DNA from: Pseudomonas serboccidentalis
GTDB taxonomy: Bacteria > Pseudomonadota > Gammaproteobacteria > Pseudomonadales > Pseudomonadaceae
Reading direction: 5' to 3'
Length of the DNA stretch: 64,000 bases
Assembly (NCBI RefSeq): GCF_028830055.1
Contig: NZ_CP101655.1
Span: 2,724,498 to 2,788,497 of the forward strand
The notes under the pieces were generated by a model. That model was given only the letters and a program-made list of their open reading frames with translations, searched no databases and was not told where the DNA came from. How positions within the stretch are numbered: the stretch's first letter is position 1; every line of letters starts with the position of its first letter. Shown here one piece after another: positions 44,375 to 52,915 of this stretch. A program made the translations under genes and the position numbers.

Positions 44375-45954
44375 CGGCTGTGTCCCCCCAGTACCTGGGC
44401 CACGATCGCTTCCAGATAGCTGGTCAATGCCACATCCCGATCCAGATACGGAATATGTTCACGCACCCGCGCATGCCACTCACGGCCTTTTGGCCCGAGT
44501 TTGGCGCTGCCGCGGATATCGGCCGCCTGGGCTGCACAGATCAACTCGAACGCCAGGACGTAACGGGTGTTCTGCAGCACTTCGGTCACACGACGCGCGG
44601 CGACAAGGCCGAACGAAACCACGTCCTGGAAGTCGCCCGTGGTGGTCAGGGTCTGGATCGAGACGGGGGTGGCCAGCGAACGGTTTTCTGCCGTCAGGGA
44701 TGCCGACATGAATTGCCCACCCATGAGGCCGAAACGCAGGCCTCCGTTTTCCGCACACAGGAATGACGGCAGGCCATTGCTGTTGGCTTTGGTCAGGAAG
44801 CGATCGATCCGCCGATCGGAAAGATTGCACAGGGTGATGACCGAGATCGTCAGGTAATCCATGGCTGAGGCGATGTACTGCCCGTGAAAGTGCCCATTGT
44901 GAAAGACCTGGCCGTTTTCAGGGGTGATCAGCGGGTTGTCGTTTGATGAGTTCAGTTCGTTGCCGACCACACGCTCCACGAACTCGATGGTTTCCAGCAC
45001 CGGCCCGAGAATCTGCGGCGTGCAGCGAATGGAATAGGCATCTTCGATGGGCATGTCTTCCTGGCGCACCTGGTCGGTGCGCAGGGCGCTCAGTTGCGAA
45101 GAAAGTTCAAGATCGTCAATCGCCAGTTCCGAACCTTGAAGATCGGCCCAGATGGCCTCGGCAATTTTTTGCTGGCCCAGGTGCGGTTTCAACTGGTGAA
45201 CATCAGGGTGGAAAGGACGCACCCGAGCTTGCAACGCTTCAAAGGAGAAGGCGGAAATCGAGGTGTATTGTTCAAGCAGTTCGCGGGCCTCAACCACATT
45301 CATCGCCGCGACCGCGACCATGCAGGACGTGCCATTGATCAGCGCCAGCCCTTCCTTGTAACTCAAATGGAGCGGCGCTAGGCCCAGCTGTTCGAGCGCT
45401 TGCGCCGCCGGAACCCGGGCACCGTCAAGGTAGGCGAAGCCGTCGCCGGTCAGCATCCGAGCGACAGCGGCCAGCGGCCCCAGGTCGCCACTGGTACCCA
45501 GAGACCCCTTGCTCGGAATTTCCGGAATCAGGCCCGAGTTGTAGATGGCAATGTAGCGGTCGAAATTCTCCAGCGAGAGCGCCGAGTTGCCACGGGACAG
45601 GGACACGATTCGCGCAAACATCGTTGCCCGGGCCACACTGTCCGGGAATCGCTCGGCAACGTTGGTCGAGACACCCTGAATCAGATTCGATTGAAGCTCG
45701 TGGGCTTTCTCGATCGGCACCAGATGATCAACGAATCCGCCCATTCCGGTGTTCACGCCATAAATCACCGCGCCCTGTGCGACGAGATTTTCCAGGGCCT
45801 CTCGCGATGCCTGAACCCGTTGCCGGGTGGCTTGCGAGGCGACCACCTGTTTCCCGGGACGGGAATACTTGATCAAGTCCTGGAGACTGACATCAGTGCC
45901 GGGGGTCAGTACAAAGGTGCTGTCCGACGTGAAGTTTTTTTCCTGAATTGTCAT
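44371..45954 (-). CDS. MIO-dependent aromatic amino acid ammonia-lyase/2,3-aminomutase
   Basis: 527 residues of the HAL/PAL/TAL superfamily. The cofactor-forming triad reads Thr154-Ser155-Gly156 (SLGTSGDLGPL) instead of the common Ala-Ser-Gly, a variant I recall for AdmH, the phenylalanine aminomutase of Pantoea. The catalytic Tyr65 is in YGVNTGMGG, and FHNGHFHGQY, SNDNPL and RRIDRFL are conserved. The two residues that set substrate choice (Phe-Leu in plant PAL, His-Leu in TAL, Ser-His in HAL) align here with Gly94-Val95 (LIQGVSTN), which argues against histidine. Expected reaction: L-Phe or a relative to the beta-amino acid or to the cinnamate. It starts 4 bases after the hydroxylase stop. 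Confidence 0.85.
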   Translation of the reverse strand: MTIQEKNFTSDSTFVLTPGTDVSLQDLIKYSRPGKQVVASQATRQRVQASREALENLVAQGAVIYGVNTGMGGFVDHLVPIEKAHELQSNLIQGVSTNVAERFPDSVARATMFARIVSLSRGNSALSLENFDRYIAIYNSGLIPEIPSKGSLGTSGDLGPLAAVARMLTGDGFAYLDGARVPAAQALEQLGLAPLHLSYKEGLALINGTSCMVAVAAMNVVEARELLEQYTSISAFSFEALQARVRPFHPDVHQLKPHLGQQKIAEAIWADLQGSELAIDDLELSSQLSALRTDQVRQEDMPIEDAYSIRCTPQILGPVLETIEFVERVVGNELNSSNDNPLITPENGQVFHNGHFHGQYIASAMDYLTISVITLCNLSDRRIDRFLTKANSNGLPSFLCAENGGLRFGLMGGQFMSASLTAENRSLATPVSIQTLTTTGDFQDVVSFGLVAARRVTEVLQNTRYVLAFELICAAQAADIRGSAKLGPKGREWHARVREHIPYLDRDVALTSYLEAIVAQVLGGHSR

Positions 45955-45958
45955 CTTT

Positions 45959-46978
45959 TCATCCCTGAGCTACGTGTGCCTGACCATCGGCCCAATTGGC
46001 GATGATCACGTTGATTGTCCTGTTGCCCGAAAACGCGCGCCGACCGTGCGCATACTGGAAATTGTCGAGCAGTAAAATATCGCCCGCCCCCAGATCGACA
46101 TCTTGCTCAACACTTCTGACGGTGTGGAACAGCTCGAGGGTGAGGTCTTCCGGCAAGGGTTCGCCGTCACCAAAACACATCGCTTCCAACAATTGCGGAC
46201 TGTTGCGCTGCGCCTTGGCCAGTTCACTGGCGTCCTGTTCACGACCGTCGATACGCGCCCATTCGATCATCGCGGCCGCGCCCCAGAAATGCGCTTGATT
46301 GCACCAGATGTCTGCCGCTTTGCGCGGGTGCCGGCGCATCGGAGAGATACAGTCCTGCCAGAGGATCAGGTCGTCGCCGCTCCATTCGAAGTCCCAGCCA
46401 CGCGCCCGGCACAGCACTTCTGCCTCGGCGGTGCTGGAGGTGGAGAATGTCTCCTGCCAGCTTTTCTTCACCCCGGGTTTGAGATGCACCCGTGCTTCGC
46501 CGGGCAAGGTCCGGCGCAATTTAAGGCCGCGATCGGTCAGTTGCTCCAAGGTGGAACGATCAACCAACTGCTCCAGTTTGCGCATGTCCCCGACCACGGA
46601 TTCACCGCCCCGACTCGCAGGCTCGACACAGACAAAGGCGATGATCTGCGGTGGATTTTTTACATAGGCCATTTCCTGATGAAGGATCACCGACCAGTCG
46701 GGAGGGGTGCGGGTCGCCTCCATGACCTTGCCCTGGATCGTCGAGCGTGGAGAGCTGCCACCGACGTAATCGCGGGTCTGAAAACCCAGCGCGCCAACCG
46801 CCCGTTCGAACACCTCAGGATCCTTGCACGGATTGGCACCGCGAATGAGCACCGCGCCTTCGCTCAGCAGTTGTGCCCGAATGTCGTGCGCCGCCGCTGA
46901 AAAATAGCGTGCCGGATCGGCATCGGCGCCGACCACGAAATCAAATGTTCCTTCTGCATTGCAGCCCATCACAGTCAT
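45959..46978 (-). CDS. TauD/SyrP-like Fe(II)/2-oxoglutarate dioxygenase
   Basis: 339 residues. The iron facial triad is His100-x-Glu102 (ILHQEMAYVKNPPQI) with the distal His311 in QYAHGRRAF, and Arg320 (GNRT) can bind 2-oxoglutarate. FVCVEPASRGGESVVGDMRK is typical of SyrP-like amino acid hydroxylases. Members hydroxylate amino acids, free or carrier-bound, in natural product pathways. The start is ambiguous: GTG 46981, ATG 46978, GTG 46972 and ATG 46969 all follow GAGGAG; 46978 is taken. First gene of the minus-strand operon. Confidence 0.85.
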   Translation of the reverse strand: MTVMGCNAEGTFDFVVGADADPARYFSAAAHDIRAQLLSEGAVLIRGANPCKDPEVFERAVGALGFQTRDYVGGSSPRSTIQGKVMEATRTPPDWSVILHQEMAYVKNPPQIIAFVCVEPASRGGESVVGDMRKLEQLVDRSTLEQLTDRGLKLRRTLPGEARVHLKPGVKKSWQETFSTSSTAEAEVLCRARGWDFEWSGDDLILWQDCISPMRRHPRKAADIWCNQAHFWGAAAMIEWARIDGREQDASELAKAQRNSPQLLEAMCFGDGEPLPEDLTLELFHTVRSVEQDVDLGAGDILLLDNFQYAHGRRAFSGNRTINVIIANWADGQAHVAQG

Positions 46979-47057
46979 CACTCCTCACGTCCCTGGAATC
47001 GTTGGCATGTCCATGTGCGATGCATTAGATACCACCCCCCATTTACAAATTCAACAG

Positions 47058-47159
47058 ATAGAAATATGTTTCTTCCAATAGATTTCTAGCGACAGCACGC
47101 GCAAAACCGCCGTCGACCGCGCTGAAAAAACGATCTAACTTTTTGATAAAAATAGAAAT
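47058..47159. promoter_or_regulatory. AT-rich control region with repeated ATAGAAAT motifs
   Basis: The 322-base divergent gap 46979-47300 is clearly richer in A/T than its surroundings. ATAGAAAT occurs at 47058-47065 and 47152-47159. AGAAA-TATG-TTTCT (47060-47073) and TAGA-TT-TCTA (47079-47088) are perfect palindromes. They lie between the hydroxylase operon and the aromatic permease and are good candidates for operators of the cluster's HTH protein. No gene is seen in the gap. Confidence 0.45.
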
Positions 47160-47300
47160 AATCTGAAGGATCAGAATCCGTATGACTGTGGAAAAGCCCC
47201 TCTCTCCCGCTACTTGCACCGGCGTGTCATGGCAACGGCATGCCCTGCCCCTCGCAAGCACCCCGCGAACACTCATGCAACCTTGCGAGAGTTCTTTCTC

Positions 47301-48710
47301 ATGAGCGGACCCCATGCGCACTCAGGCCAACTGAAACGCAGCCTGAAAAATCGACACATTCAATTGATCGCCCTGGGTGGGGCCGTGGGCACGGGACTGT
47401 TCCTGGGGTCGGCGGGAGCACTCAAACTGGCCGGGCCTTCGATGATCCTCGGCTACGCAATCTGCGGTTTGATCGCCTTCATGATCATGCGGCAATTGGG
47501 TGAGATGATCGTGGAAGAACCCGTTGCCGGCTCTTTCAGTCACTTCGCCCACAAATACTGGGGCGGATTCGCCGGCTTTCTGTCGGGATGGAACTGCTGG
47601 ATGCTGTACACCCTGGTCGGCATGTCCGAGCTGACGGCCGTCGGCAAGTACGCGCACTACTGGTGGCCCGAGATACCGATCTGGGTATCGGCCGCCGTGT
47701 TCTTTGTGCTGATCAATGCGCTCAACCTGATCAACGTCAAAGTGTTCGGCGAAGCGGAATTCTGGTTCGCCATCATCAAGGTCCTGGCGGTGATCGGCAT
47801 GATCGCCATGGGCAGTTATCTGCTGGTCAGCGGCAATGGAGGGCCACAGGCGTCGGTGAGCAATCTGTGGCAACACGGCGGTTTTTTCCCCCATGGATGG
47901 GGCGGACTGGCAATGTCCATGGCCGTTATCATGCTGTCCTTCGGCGGCCTGGAAATGCTCGGTTTTACTGCAGCCGAAGCCGAACAGCCCCGCAGCGTGA
48001 TCCCCAAGGCCATCAATCAGGTGATCTACCGCATCCTGATTTTCTACATCGGCGTACTCGTCGTCTTGTTGTCATTGATGCCGTGGGACAGCCTGCTGAT
48101 TTCGCTCAATGCCACGGGCGATACCTACAGTGGCAGCCCGTTCGTACGCGTGTGGTCAATGCTCGACAGCACGACCGCCGCGCACATTCTCAATTTCGTC
48201 GTCCTCACCGCCGCCCTGTCGGTCTATAACAGCGGCACTTATTGCAACAGTCGCATATTGCTCGGACTGGCCGAGCAGGGTGACGCTCCCCAAAGCCTGG
48301 TCAAGATCGACAAACGCGGCGTCCCCGTACGCTCGATCCTGGCAACGGCGGCGGTGACCTTGATCGCGGTGGTGATGAACTACGTGATCCCGCAGCATGC
48401 GCTGGAATTGCTGTTGTCGCTGGTGGTTGCGACGCTGGTGATCAACTGGACGATGATCAGCCTGGCGCATGGAAAATTTCGCCAGCACATGAACGAGACC
48501 CGGCAGACGCCCCTGTTCAAGGCGCTGTGGTATCCCTACGGCAACTATGTCTGCCTGGCCTTCATGGTGTTCATTGTGGCGGTCATGCTGATGGATCCCG
48601 TGAACCGGATGGCGGTCTACGCAATTCCGGTCTGGATTGCGTTGGTGTGGATATGCCACAGCATCAAGCATCGACGCAGTGCTGCACAAAACCTGTACGG
48701 CGAGGCCTGA
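47301..48710 (+). CDS. AroP-type aromatic amino acid permease
   Basis: 469 residues from ATG 47301, the start matching the family (QLKRSLKNRHIQLIALGG). The protein has 12 helices and follows AroP/PheP closely: GTGLFLGS, IMRQLGEMIVEEPVAGSFSH, NVKVFGEAEFWFAIIKV, and LTAALSVYNSGTYCNSR. Members import Phe, Tyr and Trp by proton symport. It diverges from the operon that contains the MIO aromatic enzyme, which suggests substrate supply or recapture. The ribosome site is weak (GAGAG 12 bases upstream). Confidence 0.9.
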   Translation: MSGPHAHSGQLKRSLKNRHIQLIALGGAVGTGLFLGSAGALKLAGPSMILGYAICGLIAFMIMRQLGEMIVEEPVAGSFSHFAHKYWGGFAGFLSGWNCWMLYTLVGMSELTAVGKYAHYWWPEIPIWVSAAVFFVLINALNLINVKVFGEAEFWFAIIKVLAVIGMIAMGSYLLVSGNGGPQASVSNLWQHGGFFPHGWGGLAMSMAVIMLSFGGLEMLGFTAAEAEQPRSVIPKAINQVIYRILIFYIGVLVVLLSLMPWDSLLISLNATGDTYSGSPFVRVWSMLDSTTAAHILNFVVLTAALSVYNSGTYCNSRILLGLAEQGDAPQSLVKIDKRGVPVRSILATAAVTLIAVVMNYVIPQHALELLLSLVVATLVINWTMISLAHGKFRQHMNETRQTPLFKALWYPYGNYVCLAFMVFIVAVMLMDPVNRMAVYAIPVWIALVWICHSIKHRRSAAQNLYGEA

Positions 48711-48724
48711 TCAATGGCAGCCGT

Positions 48725-48744
48725 TGCCCGGGCGAGACCGGGCA
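48725..48744 (+). terminator. Hairpin after the AroP-type gene
   Basis: TGCCCGG (48725-48731) pairs with CCGGGCA (48738-48744), 15 bases after the stop codon. No T run follows, so termination strength is uncertain. Confidence 0.45.
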
Positions 48745-48751
48745 GCAAGGC

Positions 48752-48814
48752 TCACTTGCGAGGTTTGATCCGTGCAGTGGCTTGCGCCACCAACGGATCA
48801 TCCGGCCAGTAATT
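48752..48814 (-). pseudogene. Degenerate fragment of the hrpB 3' end
   Basis: Read on the minus strand, the frame before the TGA at 48752 encodes NYWPDDPLVAQATARIKPRK. The intact hrpB ends HYWPDDPLVAEATARAKPRGT. About 42 of 51 compared bases are identical, and homology stops abruptly upstream. It is a remnant or foreign copy of the hrpB end lying 1.2 kb from the intact one, at the edge of the amino-acid cluster. Confidence 0.75.
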
Positions 48815-48891
48815 GTCAATATCACCTGACACCTTCGACGTTGACAGCGTTGTAGCCCCTGACTTAGCGAACAACTGACCGCGAAGACCGC

Positions 48892-49317
48892 TCACATTCC
48901 TGGGGGAATATAACCGGGGACATACCTGACATTGGTGCACTTGCCATGAAGAATTCGTCCGTCTTCGATCAGGAACTGCGCAATCTTCTTTTGTTGGTTG
49001 ATCTTCGCCTGCAATTTGCAATCGGAACTGTGCCCGACTTGTTGATAGTGTTCGGTGTACACCATGCCATTACCGGTATGGGTCATCGATGTCCCGGCCG
49101 CTTCGGTGGTGGTCCAGCTCGCGGACTTGTACCAGGTCAGCACGGCCAAGGGTTCGCCGTTCGGGCCGGTTTCCTTTTGCATCGAATCGGGTTTGCCGAA
49201 CAAGTCCAGCGCTTCCTGCATATCACGCCCTTCCCAGCGGCTTTGCGCAATAGTGGAACAGCCAGTCAAGAGCAAGGCGGCCAACAGAGTGGTCATCAAT
49301 AAGCGTATGTAAGTCAT
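48892..49317 (-). CDS. Small lipoprotein of unknown function
   Basis: 141 residues. A lipoprotein signal is clear: MTYIRLLMTTLLAALLLTGC with lipobox LLTGC, so Cys20 would be lipidated. The next part GRDMQEALDLFGKPDSMQKE resembles the SmpA/OmlA-like or outer-membrane lipoprotein 'gene product with conserved DxxxxFGxPd' motif often seen in small envelope proteins. It has Thr-rich and Tyr-rich stretches and two further Cys. It lies 13 bases after the next upstream gene on the same strand, so they form a small operon. Confidence 0.75.
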   Translation of the reverse strand: MTYIRLLMTTLLAALLLTGCSTIAQSRWEGRDMQEALDLFGKPDSMQKETGPNGEPLAVLTWYKSASWTTTEAAGTSMTHTGNGMVYTEHYQQVGHSSDCKLQAKINQQKKIAQFLIEDGRILHGKCTNVRYVPGYIPPGM

Positions 49318-49330
49318 TGGCTGTCCCGCC

Positions 49331-49903
49331 TTATTTTTTCAGTTCGAGCAGACTGTCGATGTTGTCCATCATCTGGCTCTTTTCCTGAATCGGTGCGAGT
49401 TTGAAGAACATCTGCTGCAGCATCTCGATCATCTGCAGGTATTCCATCTTGCCCACGGCGGCCATGTCGTTTTTAGCTCGACTGCCCGGCGCACAGGCAA
49501 ACTTCAGCGCTTGCTGTACCCAGAACTCTTTCGGGGTCTGCCATTGATTGGCAACTTTCAGATGGCGCAGGGTGTAAGCCAGACGCTCGACGGATTGACC
49601 ATTGATAAAGCGCACTTTGCCCGTAGAGCACTGGGCTTCGAGGTTGTAGACATCGATCATCGGTTTGCCGGGCTCTTCATAAACCAGGGTCACCGCGACC
49701 ATGGTCGCGCCTTTGGTTTTTTCCGAGGGCACCACCGACGTGGCATCGGCGACGTACATGATGTTTTTTTGGGCCACGCCATTGCCGTAGATAATCCACC
49801 AGTCGCCTACAGGGTTGGGCTCTTCGGCATTTGCCGAATTGAAGGCGAACAGCAGCGCAGCCGACAAGAAGATCAACTTCTTGAACTTGAAGAAAGATGA
49901 CAT
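49331..49903 (-). CDS. Exported protein of unknown function
   Basis: 190 residues from ATG 49903 (GGAAC upstream). The signal peptide reads MSSFFKFKKLIFLSAALLFA with cleavage after NSANA. The mature part starts EEPNPVGDWWIIYGNGVAQK and contains KPMIDVYNLEAQCSTGKVRF, with two Cys that could pair. I do not recognise the family with certainty. It probably acts in the periplasm or envelope, co-transcribed with the small lipoprotein. Confidence 0.72.
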   Translation of the reverse strand: MSSFFKFKKLIFLSAALLFAFNSANAEEPNPVGDWWIIYGNGVAQKNIMYVADATSVVPSEKTKGATMVAVTLVYEEPGKPMIDVYNLEAQCSTGKVRFINGQSVERLAYTLRHLKVANQWQTPKEFWVQQALKFACAPGSRAKNDMAAVGKMEYLQMIEMLQQMFFKLAPIQEKSQMMDNIDSLLELKK

Positions 49904-50031
49904 GAGCAGTTCCGTTCCTTGGGTACACGTTGCCAGGCAGCAACTTGTTATTGTTCGGGCCGCCACTTTAGGAGGCAGCCCGAACAGGGGCAATTAGGGC
50001 GGATGGGCTAATGGCGCGCTGCCATTGCTGC

Positions 50032-52551
50032 TCAAGTGCCCCGAGGTTTTGCCCGTGCTGTGGCTTCGGCGACCAAGGGATCGTCCGGCCAGTAATGCTT
50101 CGGATAGCGCCCCTTCAGATCCTTCTTCACCTCGGCATAGGTGCTGCGCCAGAAGTTGGCCAGGTCCTGTGTCACCTGCACCGGGCGCCGTGCTGGCGAC
50201 AGCAGATGCAACTTGACCACCTGCCGCCCGCCGGCAATGCGCGGCGTATCCGCCAGCCCGAACAGCTCCTGCAAACGCACCGCGAGAATCGGCGGAACCT
50301 CGCTGTAATCCAGGCGAATCGACGACCCCGACGGCACGCTCAAATGATGCGGCGCCAGCTCATCTAGCTTTTGCGGCAACGGCCACGGCAGCAGATTGCG
50401 CACGATGCTCGACAGGTCCAGATTGGCGAAATGGCTGAGCCGCGAGACTTTGCCCAAGTAAGGCATTAACCAATGCTCGAGGGTGTTCAGCAACGTTGCA
50501 TCGCTGACATCCGGCCATTGGCTTTCGGCCTGATTGTTCAATTCCAACTGGCGCAACAACGCCACCCGCGCCTGCCACTGGCGCAGCTCCGGCGTCCATG
50601 GCAGCAACTCCAGACCTTTGCGCCGCACCAGATTGACCAACGCCTGACTGCGCGCATTTTCATCAAGACCGGTCAACGGTTCGCGGCTGAGGATCAGTTC
50701 GCCGACCTTGCGCTGACGCTCGGCGCGCAGCACACCTTCGCGTTCGTCCCAGTCCAGTTGATCGACGCCGCTCACCTGCTCGGCCAACACTGAATCGAAC
50801 AGCGCCGGATCGAAATCCGCCGCCAGATAAATCCGTTCCTCGCGCTGGCCCTGACGGCTGCCGAGATCAGCGATCACAATCCACGGTTCCTTCATCAGGC
50901 TGTCGGCTTCGGCGAACAGCGCAGCGCGTCCATTGGCCAGACGATACTCAGCGCCACCGGCGCGACGCTGCTGGGCGACGCGGTCCGGGTAGGCCAGCGC
51001 CAGCAATGCACCGAGCCAGCGCGGGTGATCAGGGTCGCTGACCGGCTCGCTCGCCTGGCCGCGCAAGTAACCGCGATACTGCCGCGCCAGTTGCCGGGCC
51101 CGCTGCACGCCACCTTGAGCACCGCGCGCCGCGCGCTCCTCTCCGGAGAGCAACACCAATCGGCTGTGCAGATCCGCGCCGGCACCACGCAAAATGTCGC
51201 GCTCGCCGAGCAGTGCCGCGACGTCGCACGCCATGTTCGCCAGCCCCAGCGCCTGACCGCGCAGCAACAGATGGGCGATGCGCGGATGCGCCGGCAGCTC
51301 GGCCATGGCCTGACCGTGCGCAGTCAGTGCTTCACCTTCGAGTGCGCCGAGGCGCTGCAACAGATCTTGCGCCTGGGCATAAGCTGCCGCCGGTGGCACA
51401 TCCAGCCAGACCAGTTCGCCCGGGGTCACGCCCCAACGTCCGAGCTGCAGCGCGAGGCTCGCCAGATCCGCCGAAAGAATTTCCGCACTGCCGTAAGCGG
51501 CGAGTTGCTCGTGCTGATCCTGCGACCACAAGCGATAACACACACCCGGCTCCAGACGCCCCGCCCGGCCGGCGCGCTGCGTAGCACTGGCCTTGGAAAT
51601 ACGCTGGGTATCGAGTCGGGTCATGCCGCTGCCGGGGTCGAAACGCGGCACCCGCGCCAGCCCGGCATCAATCACCACGCGCACGCCGTCGATGGTCAAA
51701 CTGGTCTCGGCGATGTTGGTCGCCAGCACCACTTTGCGCTGACCGGCCGGGGCCGGGTCGATGGCGGCACGCTGGGCGTTGAGGTCCAGTTCACCGTGCA
51801 ATGGGCACAGCAAAACATCGCTGCGCTCGCCAATGGCATCGGCCAATTGTTGATGCACGCGACGGATTTCCGCTTGCCCCGGAAGGAACACCAGCAGGCT
51901 GCCGGTTTCATCGTGCAGGGCTTCAAGTACGGTCTGGGTCACGCGTTGATCGATGTATTCGCCGGGCTGGAACGGCCGCCCCCAGCGCATCGTCACCGGG
52001 TACATGCGGCCTTCGCTGCGCAGAATCGGCGCATCATCGAGCAACCCGGACAGGCGTTCGCCTTCAAGCGTGGCGGACATCAGCAAAATCTTCAGCGGCT
52101 GTTCAGCCCGGAATAACTCGCGACCGTTCAAACTCAGGGCCAAGGCCAGATCGGCATCGAGGCTGCGTTCGTGGAATTCGTCGAAGATCAGCAGGCCCAC
52201 GCCCTCCAGCGCCGGATCGTCCTGCAGGCGTCGGGTGAGAATGCCTTCGGTGACCACTTCGATGCGCGTGTTGGGGCCGACCTTGCTGTCGAGGCGGATG
52301 CGATAACCGACGGTTTCGCCAACCTTCTCGCCCAGTTCGCTGGCCAGTCGCTCAGCCGCCGCGCGCGCGGCGAGACGGCGCGGTTCGAGCATAAGGATGG
52401 TCTGCCCGGCCAGCCATGCTTCATCGAGCAAGGCCATGGGCACGCGGGTGGTTTTACCGGCGCCGGGCGGTGCTTCGAGCACGGCTTCGTGGCGTGTCGC
52501 CAAGGCTTCACGCAGCGCGGGTAAAACTTCATCGATCGGCAAAGAAATCAT
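50032..52551 (-). CDS. hrpB: ATP-dependent helicase HrpB
   Basis: 839 residues from ATG 52551 (GGGGAG upstream). DEAH-type helicase motifs: Walker A EAPPGAGKTTRVP, LEPRRLAARAAAERLA, LIFDEFHERSLDADLA (motif II), MSATLEG, and the second RecA domain with LATNIAETSLTIDGVRVVID and KASATQRAGRAGR. The long C-terminal HrpB domain is complete, ending YWPDDPLVAEATARAKPRGT. HrpB in bacteria has an unclear RNA-related role; in Pseudomonas and Enterobacteria deletions are mild. Confidence 0.95.
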   Translation of the reverse strand: MISLPIDEVLPALREALATRHEAVLEAPPGAGKTTRVPMALLDEAWLAGQTILMLEPRRLAARAAAERLASELGEKVGETVGYRIRLDSKVGPNTRIEVVTEGILTRRLQDDPALEGVGLLIFDEFHERSLDADLALALSLNGRELFRAEQPLKILLMSATLEGERLSGLLDDAPILRSEGRMYPVTMRWGRPFQPGEYIDQRVTQTVLEALHDETGSLLVFLPGQAEIRRVHQQLADAIGERSDVLLCPLHGELDLNAQRAAIDPAPAGQRKVVLATNIAETSLTIDGVRVVIDAGLARVPRFDPGSGMTRLDTQRISKASATQRAGRAGRLEPGVCYRLWSQDQHEQLAAYGSAEILSADLASLALQLGRWGVTPGELVWLDVPPAAAYAQAQDLLQRLGALEGEALTAHGQAMAELPAHPRIAHLLLRGQALGLANMACDVAALLGERDILRGAGADLHSRLVLLSGEERAARGAQGGVQRARQLARQYRGYLRGQASEPVSDPDHPRWLGALLALAYPDRVAQQRRAGGAEYRLANGRAALFAEADSLMKEPWIVIADLGSRQGQREERIYLAADFDPALFDSVLAEQVSGVDQLDWDEREGVLRAERQRKVGELILSREPLTGLDENARSQALVNLVRRKGLELLPWTPELRQWQARVALLRQLELNNQAESQWPDVSDATLLNTLEHWLMPYLGKVSRLSHFANLDLSSIVRNLLPWPLPQKLDELAPHHLSVPSGSSIRLDYSEVPPILAVRLQELFGLADTPRIAGGRQVVKLHLLSPARRPVQVTQDLANFWRSTYAEVKKDLKGRYPKHYWPDDPLVAEATARAKPRGT

Positions 52552-52565
52552 GCTGGCTCCCCAGA

Positions 52566-52814
52566 GCGTGCCCACAGTAAATTGCGAGTCGCGTTAAAGC
52601 TGTGAGCGTGGCAGGCAAGGCGCGGGACGCAGGTAAGGGTCGTTTCCTTGCCAAGTTCCGCAACGCAGCATGGCGCGCTCACAGCTTTAGCCCGGAGGGC
52701 CGAACCCCGACAGGATTCATCAACCTTCACGCGGTGTCGATCTGGAGAAAACAACTTCAATCCTCAACGTATTTCGGTGGGGTGAGACGAGGCCGCAATT
52801 TACTGTGGGCACGC
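52566..52814. mobile_element. 249-bp non-coding element with 21-bp perfect terminal inverted repeats
   Basis: Bases 52566-52586 (beginning GCGTGCCCACAGTAAATTGC) are repeated inverted and without mismatch at 52794-52814. Inside are a second pair AAAGCTGTGAGCG (52596-52608) and CGCTCACAGCTTT (52676-52688) and a third GGCAAGG / CCTTGCC (52614-52620, 52646-52652). No open frame of note lies inside. This is the shape of a MITE or other small non-autonomous element. It fills most of the gap 52552-52915 between hrpB and the lipoprotein gene. Clear target-site duplications were not found. Confidence 0.55.
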
Positions 52815-52915
52815 CCTGCCGAGGGCGAGTATAACGGCGAACTGCTTGGCATTCGTCAGGGTCTTAACTTCACACAACGACGCTTCGTTATTTGATGATT
52901 CAGGAGACATTTCCC

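Noticed and set aside
44371..45954. hutH (histidine utilisation) as the identity of the MIO enzyme
   Set aside because: No hutU, hutI or hutG neighbours, the residues at the substrate-choice position are not those of HAL, and the context is biosynthetic.
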